Below, piece by piece: positions 24,494 to 35,268 of a stretch of 64,000 bases of DNA. The position numbers were made by a program, and so were the translations under genes. Origin of the DNA: a bacterium (GTDB lineage Bacteria; Planctomycetota; Planctomycetia; Isosphaerales; Isosphaeraceae); assembly GCA_016125085.1 (NCBI GenBank), contig WGMM01000005.1:1-64000 (forward strand), given 5' to 3'. Positions within the stretch are counted from its first letter, which is position 1, and the number at the start of each line of letters is the position of its first letter. A model generated the notes under the pieces. That model was given only the letters and a program-made list of their open reading frames with translations. It did no database searches and had not been told where the DNA came from.

Positions 24494-26698
24494 TCAGTTG
24501 AGGTCGATGATCGCGCCGTTAATTTTGACCGGGCCGCTGGCACTGAAATTGAAGGCCGTGCCGGTGATCGTCACTTTGCCTCCCGCATCCATTGTCAATT
24601 TGCTTGCGCCGCAAGTGATTTCGATCATGCTTCCGGCGGATATCTTGAGCGTGCTGCCGACGGTCACAGATTTGTTGACGCCGACTTGTTCGGTGGACGA
24701 TACACCGACTGCTGTGTTCATTGCGACACCCACCGTCACCGCGTAGAGAACTCCTGAAGTCAATGTTTTGGCGACACCCAGATTTTCCGCGGAAACGATG
24801 CCCACGCTGGCCGACTGCATAAGCCCGACCATGAGATTTTGCATCATGCCGATGGTTTCGCTTTGCGTCGAACCGACATTGATCGACTGACTCGAACCCA
24901 CTTTCACGGATTGGTTCGATCCGACCGTTTCCGAATGATTCGATCCGACGGTTACGGTTTTGTTCACGCCGACGTCGATCAACTGGTTGTTGCCGATTTT
25001 CGATGTCTCGTCCACATCGATGGTTTTCTTGCGATTGTTTTTGACATGGTTGGTCTGATCGTTGCCGACCACCGTATCCTGATTGTACTGCGAGTGGATA
25101 TACATCCGCTCACTTCCTTTGGAGTCGTCGACCGAGATTTCGTTGTCGCCGCCGCCGCCGGGGTAGGTGTTCGACTTCAGGCCGCTGAGCATCTTCTTCT
25201 TGGGCAATTCGAAGGGCGGCATCTTGTTCGGGTTGTACACGCTGCCCGTGATCAGGGGGCGGTCCGGGTCCCCTTCCAGGAACGACACCACCACCTCCTG
25301 GTCGACTCGCGGAATGTGAATCGCGCCGAAGCCTGTGCCGGCCGCGGCCTGGGCCACGCGGATCCAGCAACTGCTGCGATGGTCGTTGCGGCCCTGGCGG
25401 TCCCAGTGGAACTGGACTTTCACCCGGCCGAATTTGTCGGTGAAAATCTCTTCGCCGGGCGGGCCGACGACGGTCGCCGTCTGGGTGCCCTGGATCGTGG
25501 GCCGGGGGGTCACCGCGGGCGGGCGAAACGGGATCTTCGCGGGGATGCACGAAAACTCGTTGGCGTATTCGATTTCGCCGTCAGCGCCGGCGAGGTAGTT
25601 GGCCTGTGACCGGGCGGAATGGCGGGACAAAACGATCAGATAACGGCCTTCGTATTTCTTGTCCTTGTCCGAACGGGACTTGATTTCGAAGGTATGCCCT
25701 GAGGACATTTGCCGTAACTTGCCCGAGCCTTCGGCCCGGACAGCCGCCGCTGCGGCACGTTCGGAAAGCAACTGGACCGTTTTTCGATTTTGTCGATGGA
25801 GTTTGGATAGCTCCTCCGGTCGCTCGCCGCCACCGGGATCGATGCCGTCGAACATGCGGCCGTAACCGCCTGGATAGTCGTAGATTTCGAAGGCCGATTC
25901 GGCGCCGAGTTTGAGATGGTGGGTGACCGCCCCGAACTCGACGGATTCCGTGATGGGCAACTCGGCTTCCAGGCGATCTTTAGGCATCTCGAAGTTGTGA
26001 TCCCGAAGGCTGAATCGCGACGGCTGAAGATTTTGGGATTTCCGCCAGTTCAGAAGGACGTTCTCTTCGGACTTTTCGTCTGCATCAGGTGCGTATGTGA
26101 TCAGGGGCGAAAACGGCACGGGCTCGTGATCTTCAGGGGTATCGACGATCACGCAGGAATGCCTGTTCCGCGTATGTTTGAAATAGTAGCAGATGCCCTC
26201 CTCTTCCATGAGACGGCTGGCAAAATCCCAGTCAGTTTCACGATATTGCACGCAGAAGTTGCGTTTTTCGTAATCTTTCTTCAACCGAATTTCGACCGAA
26301 GCGATGTGTTGAAAGACTTCCCGCAGAATCTCTCTCACGCTTTTCTGCTGAAAGATTCGGCACTGGGCCCGGCGGGTCAGAAACCAGACCTCCGGAACGA
26401 CGACGAGATCATAAGGGCGAAAGACGGTTCGAGAGGAATGTTCGACGACTTCACGAACATGTCCGTGGAAGTAACGTTTACTGCCGCTCTTAGCCACGAG
26501 TTCAGCACACACGGGGCGACCGATCAGCTGATCGAACGGGATGTCCTGGTCACGATTCGCGATCGTCGTAAACCGGTACTCGTACAGTTGCGAAATCGCA
26601 TCCTCAGATTCCAGCCCAACCAGCAGAAGGACGTCTGGTCCAAGAGGCGTCGTGAGTTTCAGAAGACGTCTGGTTTGCTCGAAACCTGTGATCGGCAT
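24494..26698 (-). CDS. vgrG: type VI secretion spike protein VgrG (copy 2)
   Basis: 734 residues. Same architecture as copy 1: gp27-like part (LYEYRFTTIANRDQDIPFDQ, YRETDWDFASRLMEEEGICY), OB-fold (GRVKVQFHWDRQGRN, SSCWIRVAQAAAGTGFG, VDQEVVVSFLEGDPDRP), then a beta-helix ending KLTMDAGGKVTITGTAFNFS. From residue 570 the needle is built of 14 octapeptide repeats of the form xxxxxxVG. DNA from about 25,130 to 25,580, covering the OB-fold, looks markedly GC-richer than the rest of the gene. It heads the payload operon; a TTGACA element lies ~120 nt upstream. Confidence 0.95.
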   Translation of the reverse strand: MPITGFEQTRRLLKLTTPLGPDVLLLVGLESEDAISQLYEYRFTTIANRDQDIPFDQLIGRPVCAELVAKSGSKRYFHGHVREVVEHSSRTVFRPYDLVVVPEVWFLTRRAQCRIFQQKSVREILREVFQHIASVEIRLKKDYEKRNFCVQYRETDWDFASRLMEEEGICYYFKHTRNRHSCVIVDTPEDHEPVPFSPLITYAPDADEKSEENVLLNWRKSQNLQPSRFSLRDHNFEMPKDRLEAELPITESVEFGAVTHHLKLGAESAFEIYDYPGGYGRMFDGIDPGGGERPEELSKLHRQNRKTVQLLSERAAAAAVRAEGSGKLRQMSSGHTFEIKSRSDKDKKYEGRYLIVLSRHSARSQANYLAGADGEIEYANEFSCIPAKIPFRPPAVTPRPTIQGTQTATVVGPPGEEIFTDKFGRVKVQFHWDRQGRNDHRSSCWIRVAQAAAGTGFGAIHIPRVDQEVVVSFLEGDPDRPLITGSVYNPNKMPPFELPKKKMLSGLKSNTYPGGGGDNEISVDDSKGSERMYIHSQYNQDTVVGNDQTNHVKNNRKKTIDVDETSKIGNNQLIDVGVNKTVTVGSNHSETVGSNQSVKVGSSQSINVGSTQSETIGMMQNLMVGLMQSASVGIVSAENLGVAKTLTSGVLYAVTVGVAMNTAVGVSSTEQVGVNKSVTVGSTLKISAGSMIEITCGASKLTMDAGGKVTITGTAFNFSASGPVKINGAIIDLN
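24656..24991 (-). repeat. 14 tandem octapeptide (24-nt) repeats in vgrG2
   Basis: Residues 570-681 divide into 14 blocks of eight ending VG or a variant: VNKTVTVG, SNHSETVG, SNQSVKVG, SSQSINVG, STQSETIG and so on to VNKSVTVG. One eight-residue turn per strand fits a triple-stranded beta-helix needle as in phage spikes. Confidence 0.88.
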
Positions 26699-26795
26699 GG
26701 AAGAACTCGAACCTGAAACCGAACGATCTGGTTTGACGATCCCGCGATTCTATACGAACGTCTCGAATAGCGATGACTTGCGCATCGACATGAAT

Positions 26796-26823
26796 AACTT
26801 AATCGTAATTCTCTGCTTGTCAA
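26796..26823 (-). promoter_or_regulatory. candidate promoter of the vgrG2 payload operon
   Basis: On the minus strand a perfect -35 hexamer TTGACA is followed after 16 nt by TAAGTT, a weak -10. The site is about 98 nt upstream of the vgrG2 ATG. No experimental support. Confidence 0.35.
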
Positions 26824-26966
26824 TCCTCGGGCAAGATCGCCCGGTAATGTTGCGCGTGATACGCGCTATCTGAGGACACCGGAAGCTTGTTGCGTGCGGT
26901 GTTCGAGGAAATTGGTCAGATCTAGCTGAAACGAAATGATGGGATCGGTTCTCAGCCTGGATTCGC

Positions 26967-28586
26967 CTATGACTCGTAAGCCCGCTTGCCCAGGGACAAA
27001 TCCCCGAAGGCGCCTGCCACAGAGCCGGCGACGGCTTCGCGGCGGGGCGGGGATTCGGAGAGATCGATCTGATAAAGTTCCTGGCCTGCTGCCGTCGGGT
27101 ACTCCCCTGTCACGCATGCCTGGCAGAGTCTCTCCGGAGGGAGACCGACCGACCTGGCCAACGCATCGACCGGCAGATAACGCAAAGAATCCGCACCAAG
27201 ATCGGCCGCCATTTCGGCTTGCGCTTCGGCCGTGATGTCTTCGTACGATGATTCCAGGAACCGGGTCGCGAAAAGCTCGGACCTGCGGGACATGTCGATA
27301 CCGTAGTAGCACGGAGCGATGATCGGCGGGCAGGCGATACGCAGGTGGATTTCCCTTGCGCCGCCCCGGTTCCGAATTTCATGCACCAGAGCCCGCATGG
27401 TGGTCGATCGGACGATCGAATCTTCGACCAGGAGAACTCGCTTACCTGAAAGCACGTCCGGCAAAGGCGTATACTTGAGCCGTGCCTTGGAGGCCCTGTC
27501 CGCGGTACCCTCGATGAAAGTCCGGCCCAGGTAACGGTTTCGCATCAGGCCTTCGACCGACGGCACACCCAGCGAATAGGCCATGGCGTCGGCCGCGGCT
27601 TTGGCGGTATCGGGCACCGGCACCACGATCGTGTCCGCGTCAAGGGTGACATCCTCCAGCCGGGCCAGTTCACGGCCAAGCATGGCCCTGCTCATGTAGA
27701 CCGACCGTTCGTCGAGCGTACTGGCGACATTCGCGAAATAAATCCATTCGAAAAAGCAGTGAGCATGCTTATTGGATTCCGCGAACCGCTCGTAACGGAT
27801 TGACGTGGGGGTCACGATGACCATTTGCCCCGGTTCGAGCGAACGAATCCGATGAAAACCCAGGTTCGCAAGCGGCACGCTTTCGCTGGCGGCGGCGAAC
27901 AGCGGACCTTCTTCCGCGACGCACAGCGGGCGAATCCCGAGCGGGTCACGAGCGACGATCATCTCGCCGGAGGCCGTCAGAAGGACGACGTTGTAAGCTC
28001 CGTCGAATTTCTTCGCAAGGTTTCGAAAGACCTGTACCCAGTCGATCGGCGGCTCGGAATGCTGCAGTTCGTGACTGATCGAATGCAGAATGATTTCCGT
28101 ATCGAGATCCCGCTTCAGGTGATAATCACCGTCGGCCAGCATCGCCTTTTTCAGTTGCGGATAATTCGTCAACTGGCCGTTGAATGCAAAAGAGAACCAC
28201 TTGAACTTGCGGCCGTGATCCCGCTCGAATGGCTGAGCGGCTTCCCGGTCATCGGTACCGCAAGTCGCGTAGCGAACATGGCCGATCGCACCGGGCCCAC
28301 CCAAATGCCGCATGAGCGATTCGAACTCAGGCTTGGCATTCAGCTTGAACGCCTCGGCAACCGTGCCTAGATCCTTATGTGTAGAAAGGATCGATGAACG
28401 ATCAGAATTGAAGCTCGACATGCCGGCGGCCAATTGCCCTCGATTCTGCATATCCAGCAGCATTCGGGGAATCAGGCGGGCGACATGATCGGGAGATTTG
28501 AGCCCGAGAGGGGCGGGAGAGACTGGATCTTCCGTCGATCTCAAATAGGCCGCAGCAATACCGCATTCATGATGAAGTTCGGCCAT
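26967..28586 (-). CDS. purF: amidophosphoribosyltransferase (PurF)
   Basis: 539 residues. First committed step of purine synthesis: PRPP plus glutamine to phosphoribosylamine. A seven-residue propeptide precedes the nucleophile in [12 protein letters not shown] (C8). The glutaminase domain has [13 protein letters not shown]. The PRPP-binding loop is [17 protein letters not shown]. Cysteines in [26 protein letters not shown] and [12 protein letters not shown] match the [4Fe-4S] ligands of the Bacillus-type enzyme, so this is the oxygen-sensitive, processed subtype. Slightly longer than the ~475-residue norm. It stands alone, transcribed away from the DUF1501 gene; no PurR-type site was recognised. 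Confidence 0.96.
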   Translation of the reverse strand: MAELHHECGIAAAYLRSTEDPVSPAPLGLKSPDHVARLIPRMLLDMQNRGQLAAGMSSFNSDRSSILSTHKDLGTVAEAFKLNAKPEFESLMRHLGGPGAIGHVRYATCGTDDREAAQPFERDHGRKFKWFSFAFNGQLTNYPQLKKAMLADGDYHLKRDLDTEIILHSISHELQHSEPPIDWVQVFRNLAKKFDGAYNVVLLTASGEMIVARDPLGIRPLCVAEEGPLFAAASESVPLANLGFHRIRSLEPGQMVIVTPTSIRYERFAESNKHAHCFFEWIYFANVASTLDERSVYMSRAMLGRELARLEDVTLDADTIVVPVPDTAKAAADAMAYSLGVPSVEGLMRNRYLGRTFIEGTADRASKARLKYTPLPDVLSGKRVLLVEDSIVRSTTMRALVHEIRNRGGAREIHLRIACPPIIAPCYYGIDMSRRSELFATRFLESSYEDITAEAQAEMAADLGADSLRYLPVDALARSVGLPPERLCQACVTGEYPTAAGQELYQIDLSESPPRREAVAGSVAGAFGDLSLGKRAYES

Positions 28587-29211
28587 CGGACGAAGGAATC
28601 TCCTTCAGGGAAATTGGCACAGACACGAAGCGACGAAGTTCGACGAATCGAACCTGAGCCGCATTTTTCACGCTGCGCACCAGGCTGGACAAAACCGTGG
28701 ACGACGCCTTTGACCGATTGCACATGAAGTATAATCCCGACTCTCGTGAGACGGCAAGCCAGCGGCGGATGGATTCTTGTATGACCATGAATTTCAATTA
28801 CTTGCGACGCACAAAATTCCTTCCGCGGCTACTGCCGCCGAACCCGGAACCGCAGATTATCGAAGTGTCCGATCGTCGAATTCGACTCAGGGGCAAGTCC
28901 GACGAACGAACTCCCCTCCTCCTCCTGTGTCGATTCGCTGACACTGCGAACGATCGAACCGTCGGTGGTCGATGATCCGAAAAACAGGTTCTCCCCGATT
29001 CCCGCAGACATCCCCTCTTTCGGCGGGTAAGATATTGGATGACAGGGGTATTTCGCATCGTGCCAAAGATCGCTTCAGATGGCCAGTCCAGTCCACCTGA
29101 ACGTGATCTGCCTGCCGCACAGCCCACCGACGCGATGTATTCCTCTTAGTTGATCGCCCCTGCGGAGCCGGTCGAACGCACGCATTCCCCCATCGATCCG
29201 GAACGAATCGG
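28587..29211. other. intergenic region between purF and the DUF1501 gene
   Basis: 625 bases between divergent genes. Short open frames here lack recognisable domains and typical codon use. TATAAT at 28730-28735 has TTGACC 14 nt upstream, too short for a normal promoter. I see nothing else definable. Confidence 0.5.
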
Positions 29212-30606
29212 ATGAATCAGACACATCGGCATGCTATCGGCGTACTTCGACGGGAGTTCCTGCAGGTCGGATTCTCCGGACTTCTGGGCCTTTCCGCGTC
29301 TGAAATCGCCGCCGGAGCGGACATCCGCAAACGGATCGACCTCGGTGGCGTCGACACGTTTCGTAAGGCACCGGTCAAGCACGTGATTCTCGTGTTCCTC
29401 ACTGGGGCACCGAGCCATGTGGACACGTTCGACCTGAAGCCGGAAGCCCCGGAAGGTATTCGCGGCTCGTTCCGCCCGATTTCGACCGACGTCCCGGGCA
29501 TGTTCGTCTCCGAGCACCTTCCCAGGCTCAGCCGCCATTTTCAAAAGCTGGCGGTCGTTCGAAGCATGCAGCACCGGTACAACAACCACCTGAACGCCAC
29601 CCACGAAATGCTGACCGGGCATAGCCAGCCGGGGGCGTTTTTCGACAAGATCGCCTCACGGGACGACTACCCCTGCTACGCCGGCACGCTCGAATATGTC
29701 CGGCCCAGCAGTGAGGGCGTGCCCAGTGGAGTGACTCTTCCGACATTCCTGATGGAAGGGCCGCTCGTCTGGCCGGGGCAGCATGCCGGGTTTCTCGGAC
29801 CGAAATACGACCCATGGTTGATCAAGTCAGACCCCAACGGGCGGGATTTTCGCGTTGAGGAAGTCGAGCTGCCGCAGGGCCTGGCCGTCGAACGGCTGAC
29901 CGATCGCCGCAGCCTTTCACGCTCTCTTGACTCGATCGCGGCGACACTCGACCGCTCGCCGTTCGAAGGTCTGGAAGGATTCGACGAGAAACGCCGGCAG
30001 GCTTATTCGATGCTGCTTTCTCGCAAGGTCGCGCAAGCCTTCGATATCGGTTCGGAGCCCGCCGCGATGCGCGACCGTTACGGCCGGCACATGTTCGGGC
30101 AGAGCCTGCTGCTGGCCCGGCGGCTGATCGAATCGGGCGTGCCGATCGTTCAGGCCAACATGGGCAGAGTCCAGAATTGGGACAGCCACCAGGACATCTT
30201 CCGCCGCTTGTCCAAAGACCTGCTGCCGCCGCTGGATCAGGGTGTCACGGCTCTGCTGGAAGACCTGGATGCACGTGGCTTACTTGACGAAACGCTCGTG
30301 ATCGTCACCGGCGAATTCGGCCGGAATCCGAAAATCGGGACCGAGGGCGGCGTCAATCCAGGGCGCGATCACTGGAGCCCCTGCTTCACCAGCGTGTTCG
30401 CCGGAGGCGGTGTCCGCGGCGGCCAGTATATCGGCGCATCCGACAAAAATGGGGCATATCCCGCGACCCGGCCGATCACGCCCAACGATTTCGGTGCGAC
30501 TGTCTATCGTGCGCTCGGCATCGATCCGGATCTGGAGCTGCGAGACAAGCTGGACAGGCCGATCAGAATCGTCCGTGGCGAACTGATCCCTGGTCTGTTC
30601 GCCTGA
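29212..30606 (+). CDS. DUF1501 family exported protein
   Basis: 464 residues. A twin-arginine signal (LRREFLQVGFSGLLGL) opens the protein. DUF1501 members are alkaline-phosphatase-superfamily-like exported proteins, very abundant in Planctomycetota and often paired with DUF1549/DUF1553 cytochrome-like proteins. Motifs seen: VILVFLTGAPSHVDTFDLKP, LAVVRSMQHRYNNHLNATHE, IVTGEFGRNPKI and GRDHWSPCFTSVFAGGG, which supply the Asp/His metal-ligand candidates. No DUF1549/1553 partner is adjacent. Substrate unknown; desulfation or dephosphorylation is suggested only by fold. Converges on the hydrolase gene with 15 bases between. Confidence 0.9.
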   Translation: MNQTHRHAIGVLRREFLQVGFSGLLGLSASEIAAGADIRKRIDLGGVDTFRKAPVKHVILVFLTGAPSHVDTFDLKPEAPEGIRGSFRPISTDVPGMFVSEHLPRLSRHFQKLAVVRSMQHRYNNHLNATHEMLTGHSQPGAFFDKIASRDDYPCYAGTLEYVRPSSEGVPSGVTLPTFLMEGPLVWPGQHAGFLGPKYDPWLIKSDPNGRDFRVEEVELPQGLAVERLTDRRSLSRSLDSIAATLDRSPFEGLEGFDEKRRQAYSMLLSRKVAQAFDIGSEPAAMRDRYGRHMFGQSLLLARRLIESGVPIVQANMGRVQNWDSHQDIFRRLSKDLLPPLDQGVTALLEDLDARGLLDETLVIVTGEFGRNPKIGTEGGVNPGRDHWSPCFTSVFAGGGVRGGQYIGASDKNGAYPATRPITPNDFGATVYRALGIDPDLELRDKLDRPIRIVRGELIPGLFA

Positions 30607-30621
30607 TTCGAAGTCAGCCCG

Positions 30622-31455
30622 TCAGGAACGTTTCATCGGACGGGCCGTGACGTTGGCGATCACGAAATCGATCAGCTCTTCGCACTCGAAAAAGCCCTTC
30701 CACATGTTATGGCCCTGCCCCGGCGGGACGATCAGCTTCATCGTTCCTCCCAAGGCGTGGTAACGACTGGCGACTTTCCCGGAATTCTCCGACAACGGTA
30801 CGACGACATCCGCGTCTCCGTGAATGTGGAGAATCGGCACCCGGGCCCTGGCCAGGGGCGCCAGGTTGTCGACAGGTCTGTATTTCGAAAGATCGGATCG
30901 AAGCTGATCCGCCGACATCCCATACGCCGGTGCGGCCTTTTCGATTCCAGGCCAGCTCGAGGGATCGCAAACCGGATAGATGCCCGCGATGCAGGAAACC
31001 TGATCCGGGTGCTTCGAGGCCCAGTTATAGAGCATCAATCCGCCTCGACTGCGAGCGAGCAGTGCCGGTCTGGGATCGAATCCGAACTTCGTCACCATAA
31101 TGTCATGGAATTTCTCGAACAGGGCGACCCCTGCCGGGCTGCCGTACGACTCGCCGACATCGATGCCCGCGATCGCGATACCCGCTTCGAGAAATCGCTC
31201 GATCATCAGCTTCTCTTCCGGCCCGGGGTATGGCTTGAGTGTCGGCGCGTACCAGACCCATGGCTTCTTCCCCGGCGCAGTGGTCCTGGCGGGTTCGATC
31301 AGAAACGCCTCACACCCAGCCACTTCGAATACACGGCCCTTGACCGGCAGGACTTTTTCTTTCGGCTTGTCCGATTGACCGGCCGCCGGCTTCGAAGCGA
31401 CGACGGCCAAATTCAGTCCGAGACTTGCTGTGAGGAGGAATCTGCGTCGGCGCAT
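30622..31455 (-). CDS. exported alpha/beta hydrolase
   Basis: 277 residues from the ATG at 31455. The N-terminus MRRRRFLLTASLGLNLAVVA is a likely twin-arginine signal; an open frame upstream (to 31632) is not needed. Core: IAGIDVGESYGSPAG, nucleophile elbow LLARSRGGLML with Ser in an A-R-S-R-G setting, acid in HIHGDADVVVPLSENSG, and His in PPGQGHNMWKGF. This is a serine hydrolase of the prolyl-oligopeptidase/esterase type. Residue order and spacing fit the fold, but the substrate cannot be told; similar planctomycete proteins act on polysaccharide esters. Confidence 0.82.
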   Translation of the reverse strand: MRRRRFLLTASLGLNLAVVASKPAAGQSDKPKEKVLPVKGRVFEVAGCEAFLIEPARTTAPGKKPWVWYAPTLKPYPGPEEKLMIERFLEAGIAIAGIDVGESYGSPAGVALFEKFHDIMVTKFGFDPRPALLARSRGGLMLYNWASKHPDQVSCIAGIYPVCDPSSWPGIEKAAPAYGMSADQLRSDLSKYRPVDNLAPLARARVPILHIHGDADVVVPLSENSGKVASRYHALGGTMKLIVPPGQGHNMWKGFFECEELIDFVIANVTARPMKRS

Positions 31456-31577
31456 AAGAGAAACCCGTCGTTTTCGAGGTGGGTTGGATTCCGATCGATG
31501 ATAACGGGAATCGCCTTTGGGATCGAATCGAAAAAGTTGCTGGAATTTACGAATCGATCCGACGGGTACGCCATGGA

Positions 31578-32594
31578 TTAACCTCCAGTCTGGCCCTTCC
31601 CTGCACTCTTTCGCGTACTGGCCGATTTGCATTCGATCGCACGCCAGATGACGAATCCGGCAATGAGGCCGAGAACGATACTCGCCGGCTCTGGTGCGTG
31701 GGCAATGCTGTCGATCCAGGCGATATGTGGCTGAATCGAGACGAAACCGGCGATATTGCCATAAGTCGAATTCGCCTGCCCGGCAAACGAGGCGACGAAC
31801 GAATTGACGCCGACGAGAATCGTGGAGCCGCCGACTGTCATGAAGACACCGCCGCCAGAATCTCCCGGGGCCAGAACCGATTCGAATTCTGTCGGCGTCG
31901 ATGTGCCGAGCGAATTGTCCGATGAGCTGCCGCTGTCGAAGTCGGACATATAGATATAGGGGCTCATGCCCAGGATCGAACCATCCGTATCGAGCATATT
32001 CGTGCCGGCTCGTTTGACTCCCGCTGAATCGGGGATCGTTCCAGAATCCCCCGTGCCGCCTTGCCCATAACCGAGAAAAGTGATCGATTGGCCAGTCAAT
32101 TGGGCCGGGGCATCTCTGAAAGAAGCTGGTGTGATCGAAGCCGAAGGCGCCGCCAGTTTCACCAGAGCGAGATCGAATCCGGATCCGAGATCTCCGTTCC
32201 AGTTCGGATGAACTTCGGCATACGAGGCGACCATCGGCTGCCCCCCGACATTGAATGTCGCGGACGCCAGGTCAAAATGCCCGGCCGAGTTCGAAATCAC
32301 GTGGGCCGCGGTCAATACCCAGTCGGACCGGATCAGCGTACCTGAAGCCGTGTTCCCATTGATCGAAAGCATCCCGACCGGATCGTAATTCGATGTGGCG
32401 GCCAACTGAGTCGCGGCATCGGAACTGACGAACGTGCCACGCACGACGGTCGGGCGGATGTCGACGATTTCCAGCGCCTGGCTCGCTCCAGAGAAATGAA
32501 GGATCAGAAAGAAAACGATCAGGAGCGATCGCCCCTGACGCGCGGTTTTCGCAATTCGGTGATTCGTAGCGAAGCGCTCATCGGCGTCGGACAT
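31578..32594 (-). CDS. trypsin-like serine protease with PEP-CTERM anchor
   Basis: 338 residues from the ATG at 32594, which has GGAGG 6-8 nt upstream. A signal helix ([20 protein letters not shown]) leads to an S1 chymotrypsin-fold domain with the catalytic triad in [10 protein letters not shown] (His), [11 protein letters not shown] (Asp) and [11 protein letters not shown] (Ser). The C-terminus [20 protein letters not shown] is a PEP-CTERM sorting signal for an exosortase, followed by a basic tail. The protein is thus probably secreted and then cleaved or lipid-anchored. The long Gly/Ser-rich loop before the Ser is unusual for S1 proteases. No exosortase gene is in the window. Confidence 0.88.
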   Translation of the reverse strand: MSDADERFATNHRIAKTARQGRSLLIVFFLILHFSGASQALEIVDIRPTVVRGTFVSSDAATQLAATSNYDPVGMLSINGNTASGTLIRSDWVLTAAHVISNSAGHFDLASATFNVGGQPMVASYAEVHPNWNGDLGSGFDLALVKLAAPSASITPASFRDAPAQLTGQSITFLGYGQGGTGDSGTIPDSAGVKRAGTNMLDTDGSILGMSPYIYMSDFDSGSSSDNSLGTSTPTEFESVLAPGDSGGGVFMTVGGSTILVGVNSFVASFAGQANSTYGNIAGFVSIQPHIAWIDSIAHAPEPASIVLGLIAGFVIWRAIECKSASTRKSAGKGQTGG

Positions 32595-33069
32595 CTGGCT
32601 CCTCCGATCGGACCGAAAAGATAAAAACACGCCATGGCCACGATCCCGCCACCGAGATCGCACCTTGCAAGGGAACTTAAGACATCAGGAATCGAACCGA
32701 GAACGGCGGCACGCGATCGCACGCGGTTTTCGATATCGCCGATTCGGGCTGTTGCGCGAACCTGTTCGGATTTCAGGAGATTCGATCAAGGATCAGCCAT
32801 GCCTTCTCAGGCGACACTGGGCGTTGGCGATCGAATCGCATTGGGTTAAGATGGACCGAGCGAACGACAGCGACCGGACAGGATCATTCCCGTTCGGTTT
32901 CGCCGACGTGCGGCTTCGTGTGCCGGGCGGCTTCGGGCTTGCCGTCGTTCGTCATTGCGAGAGCTTCCGGTTCGAATCGATGCGTACCGAACTCGAAGGG
33001 TGGATGCCCGGGCGAGAACGAGACTGTCGATCCGGCCCCTGCTCTCACGGAAAGAATTCAGGAATCAAG
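32595..33069. other. intergenic region between the PEP-CTERM protease and thrS
   Basis: 475 bases between divergent genes. The frame of thrS stays open upstream to 32665, but the sequence there has no ThrRS homology and poor codon character. Probable promoters for both genes lie here; I could not single one out, and saw no T-box-like leader. Confidence 0.5.
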
Positions 33070-35250
33070 ATGATCAGCGTTCGTTTGCCCGACGGTTCGG
33101 AAAAGTCGTACGAATCGGACATTTCGCCGCGTAAGATCGCCGAGTCGATCGGAGCCAGACTGGCTCAGGCTGCCGTCGCGGCTGTGGCCGATGGCCGAGT
33201 CGTCGATCTGGACAGGAACCTGGGCGAATCGGTCGAGCCGAAAGACGGGCCGATCGAACTTCGCCTGCTGACGCCGAAAGACCGTGAAGCCCTCGATGTG
33301 CTCAGGCACAGCACGGCTCACATCATGGCCAGGGCGATTATGCGGCTTCATCCCGGCGTACGCCTGGCCTTCGGCCCGACGACGACGAACGGGTTCTATT
33401 ACGACGTCGAAATTCCCGGCCGCCAGCTTTCCGACGACGACTTCCCCGCGATCGAAGCCGAAATGGCCAGGATCGTCGCCGCAGGCGAACCCTTCGAACG
33501 CTTCGCCCTGCCTGCGGAAGAGGCCGTGAAGTTCTGCGAAGGACTCGGCCAGGAGTACAAGGTCGAGCACATCAACGAGGAACTCGCCAAGTACGGCATT
33601 CTGTCGTTCTACCGTCAGGGTGAGTTCGTCGATCTCTGCCGGGGTCCGCACATTCCTCATGCCGGCAAACTCGGTGCATTCAAACTCGTTTCGATCGCCG
33701 GTTCGTACTGGAAGGGCCGAACCGACCGGCCGATGCTCCAGCGAGTCTACGGCACGGCATTTTTCGACAAGAAGGACCTGGACGCGCACCTGGCCCAGAT
33801 TGAGGAAGCCAAGAAACGGGATCACCGCAAGCTGGGCAAAGAGCTTGGCCTGTTCACGATCAGCCCCCTTGTCGGCTCCGGCCTGATCCTGTGGATGCCC
33901 AAGGGTGCGACGGTGCGCGGCATCCTCGAGAACTTCCTCAAGGACGAACTCATCAAGCGCGGCTATCAGCCGGTCTATACGCCCCACATCGGCAAGGTCG
34001 ACCTGTATCGCACGTCAGGGCACTATCCTTACTACAAGGAAAGCCAGTTCCCGACGATCAAGATGCTTAACGACTCCGCGATGACTCTCGTCAACGGCCT
34101 GGAAAAAGGCACGCTCGACGATGCCGAACAAAAGAAGCTGCTCGAGGAAAGCCACATCGAGACTGGCCCTTACTGGGATCTCGACGTCCCGGCCCGGATC
34201 GGCTACGTCGAAGAGCATGCCGTTTCGGAGGAGTATCTGCTCAAGCCGATGAACTGCCCGCACCACATCCAGATCTTCGGTGCCCAGCCCCGGAGCTATC
34301 GGGATCTGCCGGTGCGGCTGGCCGAATTCGGTACGGTGTATCGCTATGAACAGTCGGGCGAACTTTCGGGGATGACGCGTGTGCGCGGCTTCACCCAGGA
34401 CGACGCCCACCTCTTCTGCACCGTCGAACAGGTCCGCGACGAATTCCGGGCCACCATGGAACTGACCCAGTTCGTCCTCAAAAGCCTCGGCCTGGACGAC
34501 TACAAGCTCCGCCTTTCGAAGCACGACCCCGAAGACCCGAAATACGCCGGTGCCGCAGGTGACCAATGGCGACGTGCTGAAGAAGATATTCGCGCCGTGC
34601 TCATCGACATGAATCTGCCGTTCGAAGAAGCCCCGGGCGAAGCGGCCTTCTATGGTCCCAAGGCCGATTTCATCGTGCGCGACTGCCTGGGCCGGCAATG
34701 GCAGCTCGGTACGGTTCAGCTCGATTACGTTCTTCCCGAACGCTTCGGTCTGAGCTACACCGGTGCCGACAACGCACCGCACCGCCCCGTGATGATCCAC
34801 CGCGCCCCGTTCGGCAGCATGGAGCGGTTCATGGGTATCCTGATCGAGCACTTCGCCGGGGCTTTCCCGCTCTGGCTCGCTCCGGTTCAGGTGCGCGTTC
34901 TGCCGATTTCGGAACGGTTCAACGACTACGCTTCACAGGTACTCGGCAAGCTGACTCAGGCCGGCTTGCGGGCCGAAGCGGACGTTCGGGCCGAAAAGAT
35001 CGGGGCCAAAATCCGTGTGGCCCAGCTCGAAAAAGTCCCGGTCATGCTGGTCGTCGGTGCCAAGGAAGCGGAAGAGGGAACGGTGAGCTATCGCGACCGG
35101 ATCGATGGCGATCAAGGTGCCCTGCCCCTGGCCGACGCCATCGCCCGAATTAAGGCCGAGAGCGAATCGCGGGCGATCCGCGGATCCGTCGAGGCGCTGA
35201 AACCCATCTCCCTGGGCGACGACCACACGACCGAAGATCACACTTATTGA
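33070..35250 (+). CDS. thrS: threonine--tRNA ligase
   Basis: 726 residues from the ATG at 33070. N-terminal TGS domain ([20 protein letters not shown]), editing (SAD) domain with [19 protein letters not shown] and [14 protein letters not shown], class II catalytic core with motif 2 [20 protein letters not shown], the zinc ligands in [13 protein letters not shown], and motif 3 [17 protein letters not shown], then an anticodon-binding domain ([20 protein letters not shown]). It is longer than usual (~640-680), largely through a C-terminal extension [24 protein letters not shown] lies 6 nt upstream. The longer frame from 32665 is rejected as untypical. Converges on the hypothetical gene with 18 bases between. 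Confidence 0.95.
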   Translation: MISVRLPDGSEKSYESDISPRKIAESIGARLAQAAVAAVADGRVVDLDRNLGESVEPKDGPIELRLLTPKDREALDVLRHSTAHIMARAIMRLHPGVRLAFGPTTTNGFYYDVEIPGRQLSDDDFPAIEAEMARIVAAGEPFERFALPAEEAVKFCEGLGQEYKVEHINEELAKYGILSFYRQGEFVDLCRGPHIPHAGKLGAFKLVSIAGSYWKGRTDRPMLQRVYGTAFFDKKDLDAHLAQIEEAKKRDHRKLGKELGLFTISPLVGSGLILWMPKGATVRGILENFLKDELIKRGYQPVYTPHIGKVDLYRTSGHYPYYKESQFPTIKMLNDSAMTLVNGLEKGTLDDAEQKKLLEESHIETGPYWDLDVPARIGYVEEHAVSEEYLLKPMNCPHHIQIFGAQPRSYRDLPVRLAEFGTVYRYEQSGELSGMTRVRGFTQDDAHLFCTVEQVRDEFRATMELTQFVLKSLGLDDYKLRLSKHDPEDPKYAGAAGDQWRRAEEDIRAVLIDMNLPFEEAPGEAAFYGPKADFIVRDCLGRQWQLGTVQLDYVLPERFGLSYTGADNAPHRPVMIHRAPFGSMERFMGILIEHFAGAFPLWLAPVQVRVLPISERFNDYASQVLGKLTQAGLRAEADVRAEKIGAKIRVAQLEKVPVMLVVGAKEAEEGTVSYRDRIDGDQGALPLADAIARIKAESESRAIRGSVEALKPISLGDDHTTEDHTY

Positions 35251-35268
35251 TCGATCGGCCGCTCCGAA

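Noticed and set aside
24839..25609. 256-codon plus-strand ORF opposite vgrG2
   Set aside because: Arises from the repeated VG octads and GC-rich OB-fold on the other strand; the minus-strand VgrG motifs are unambiguous.
32665..33069. Upstream extension of thrS
   Set aside because: No ThrRS homology; the TGS domain begins directly at 33070 with a ribosome site upstream.
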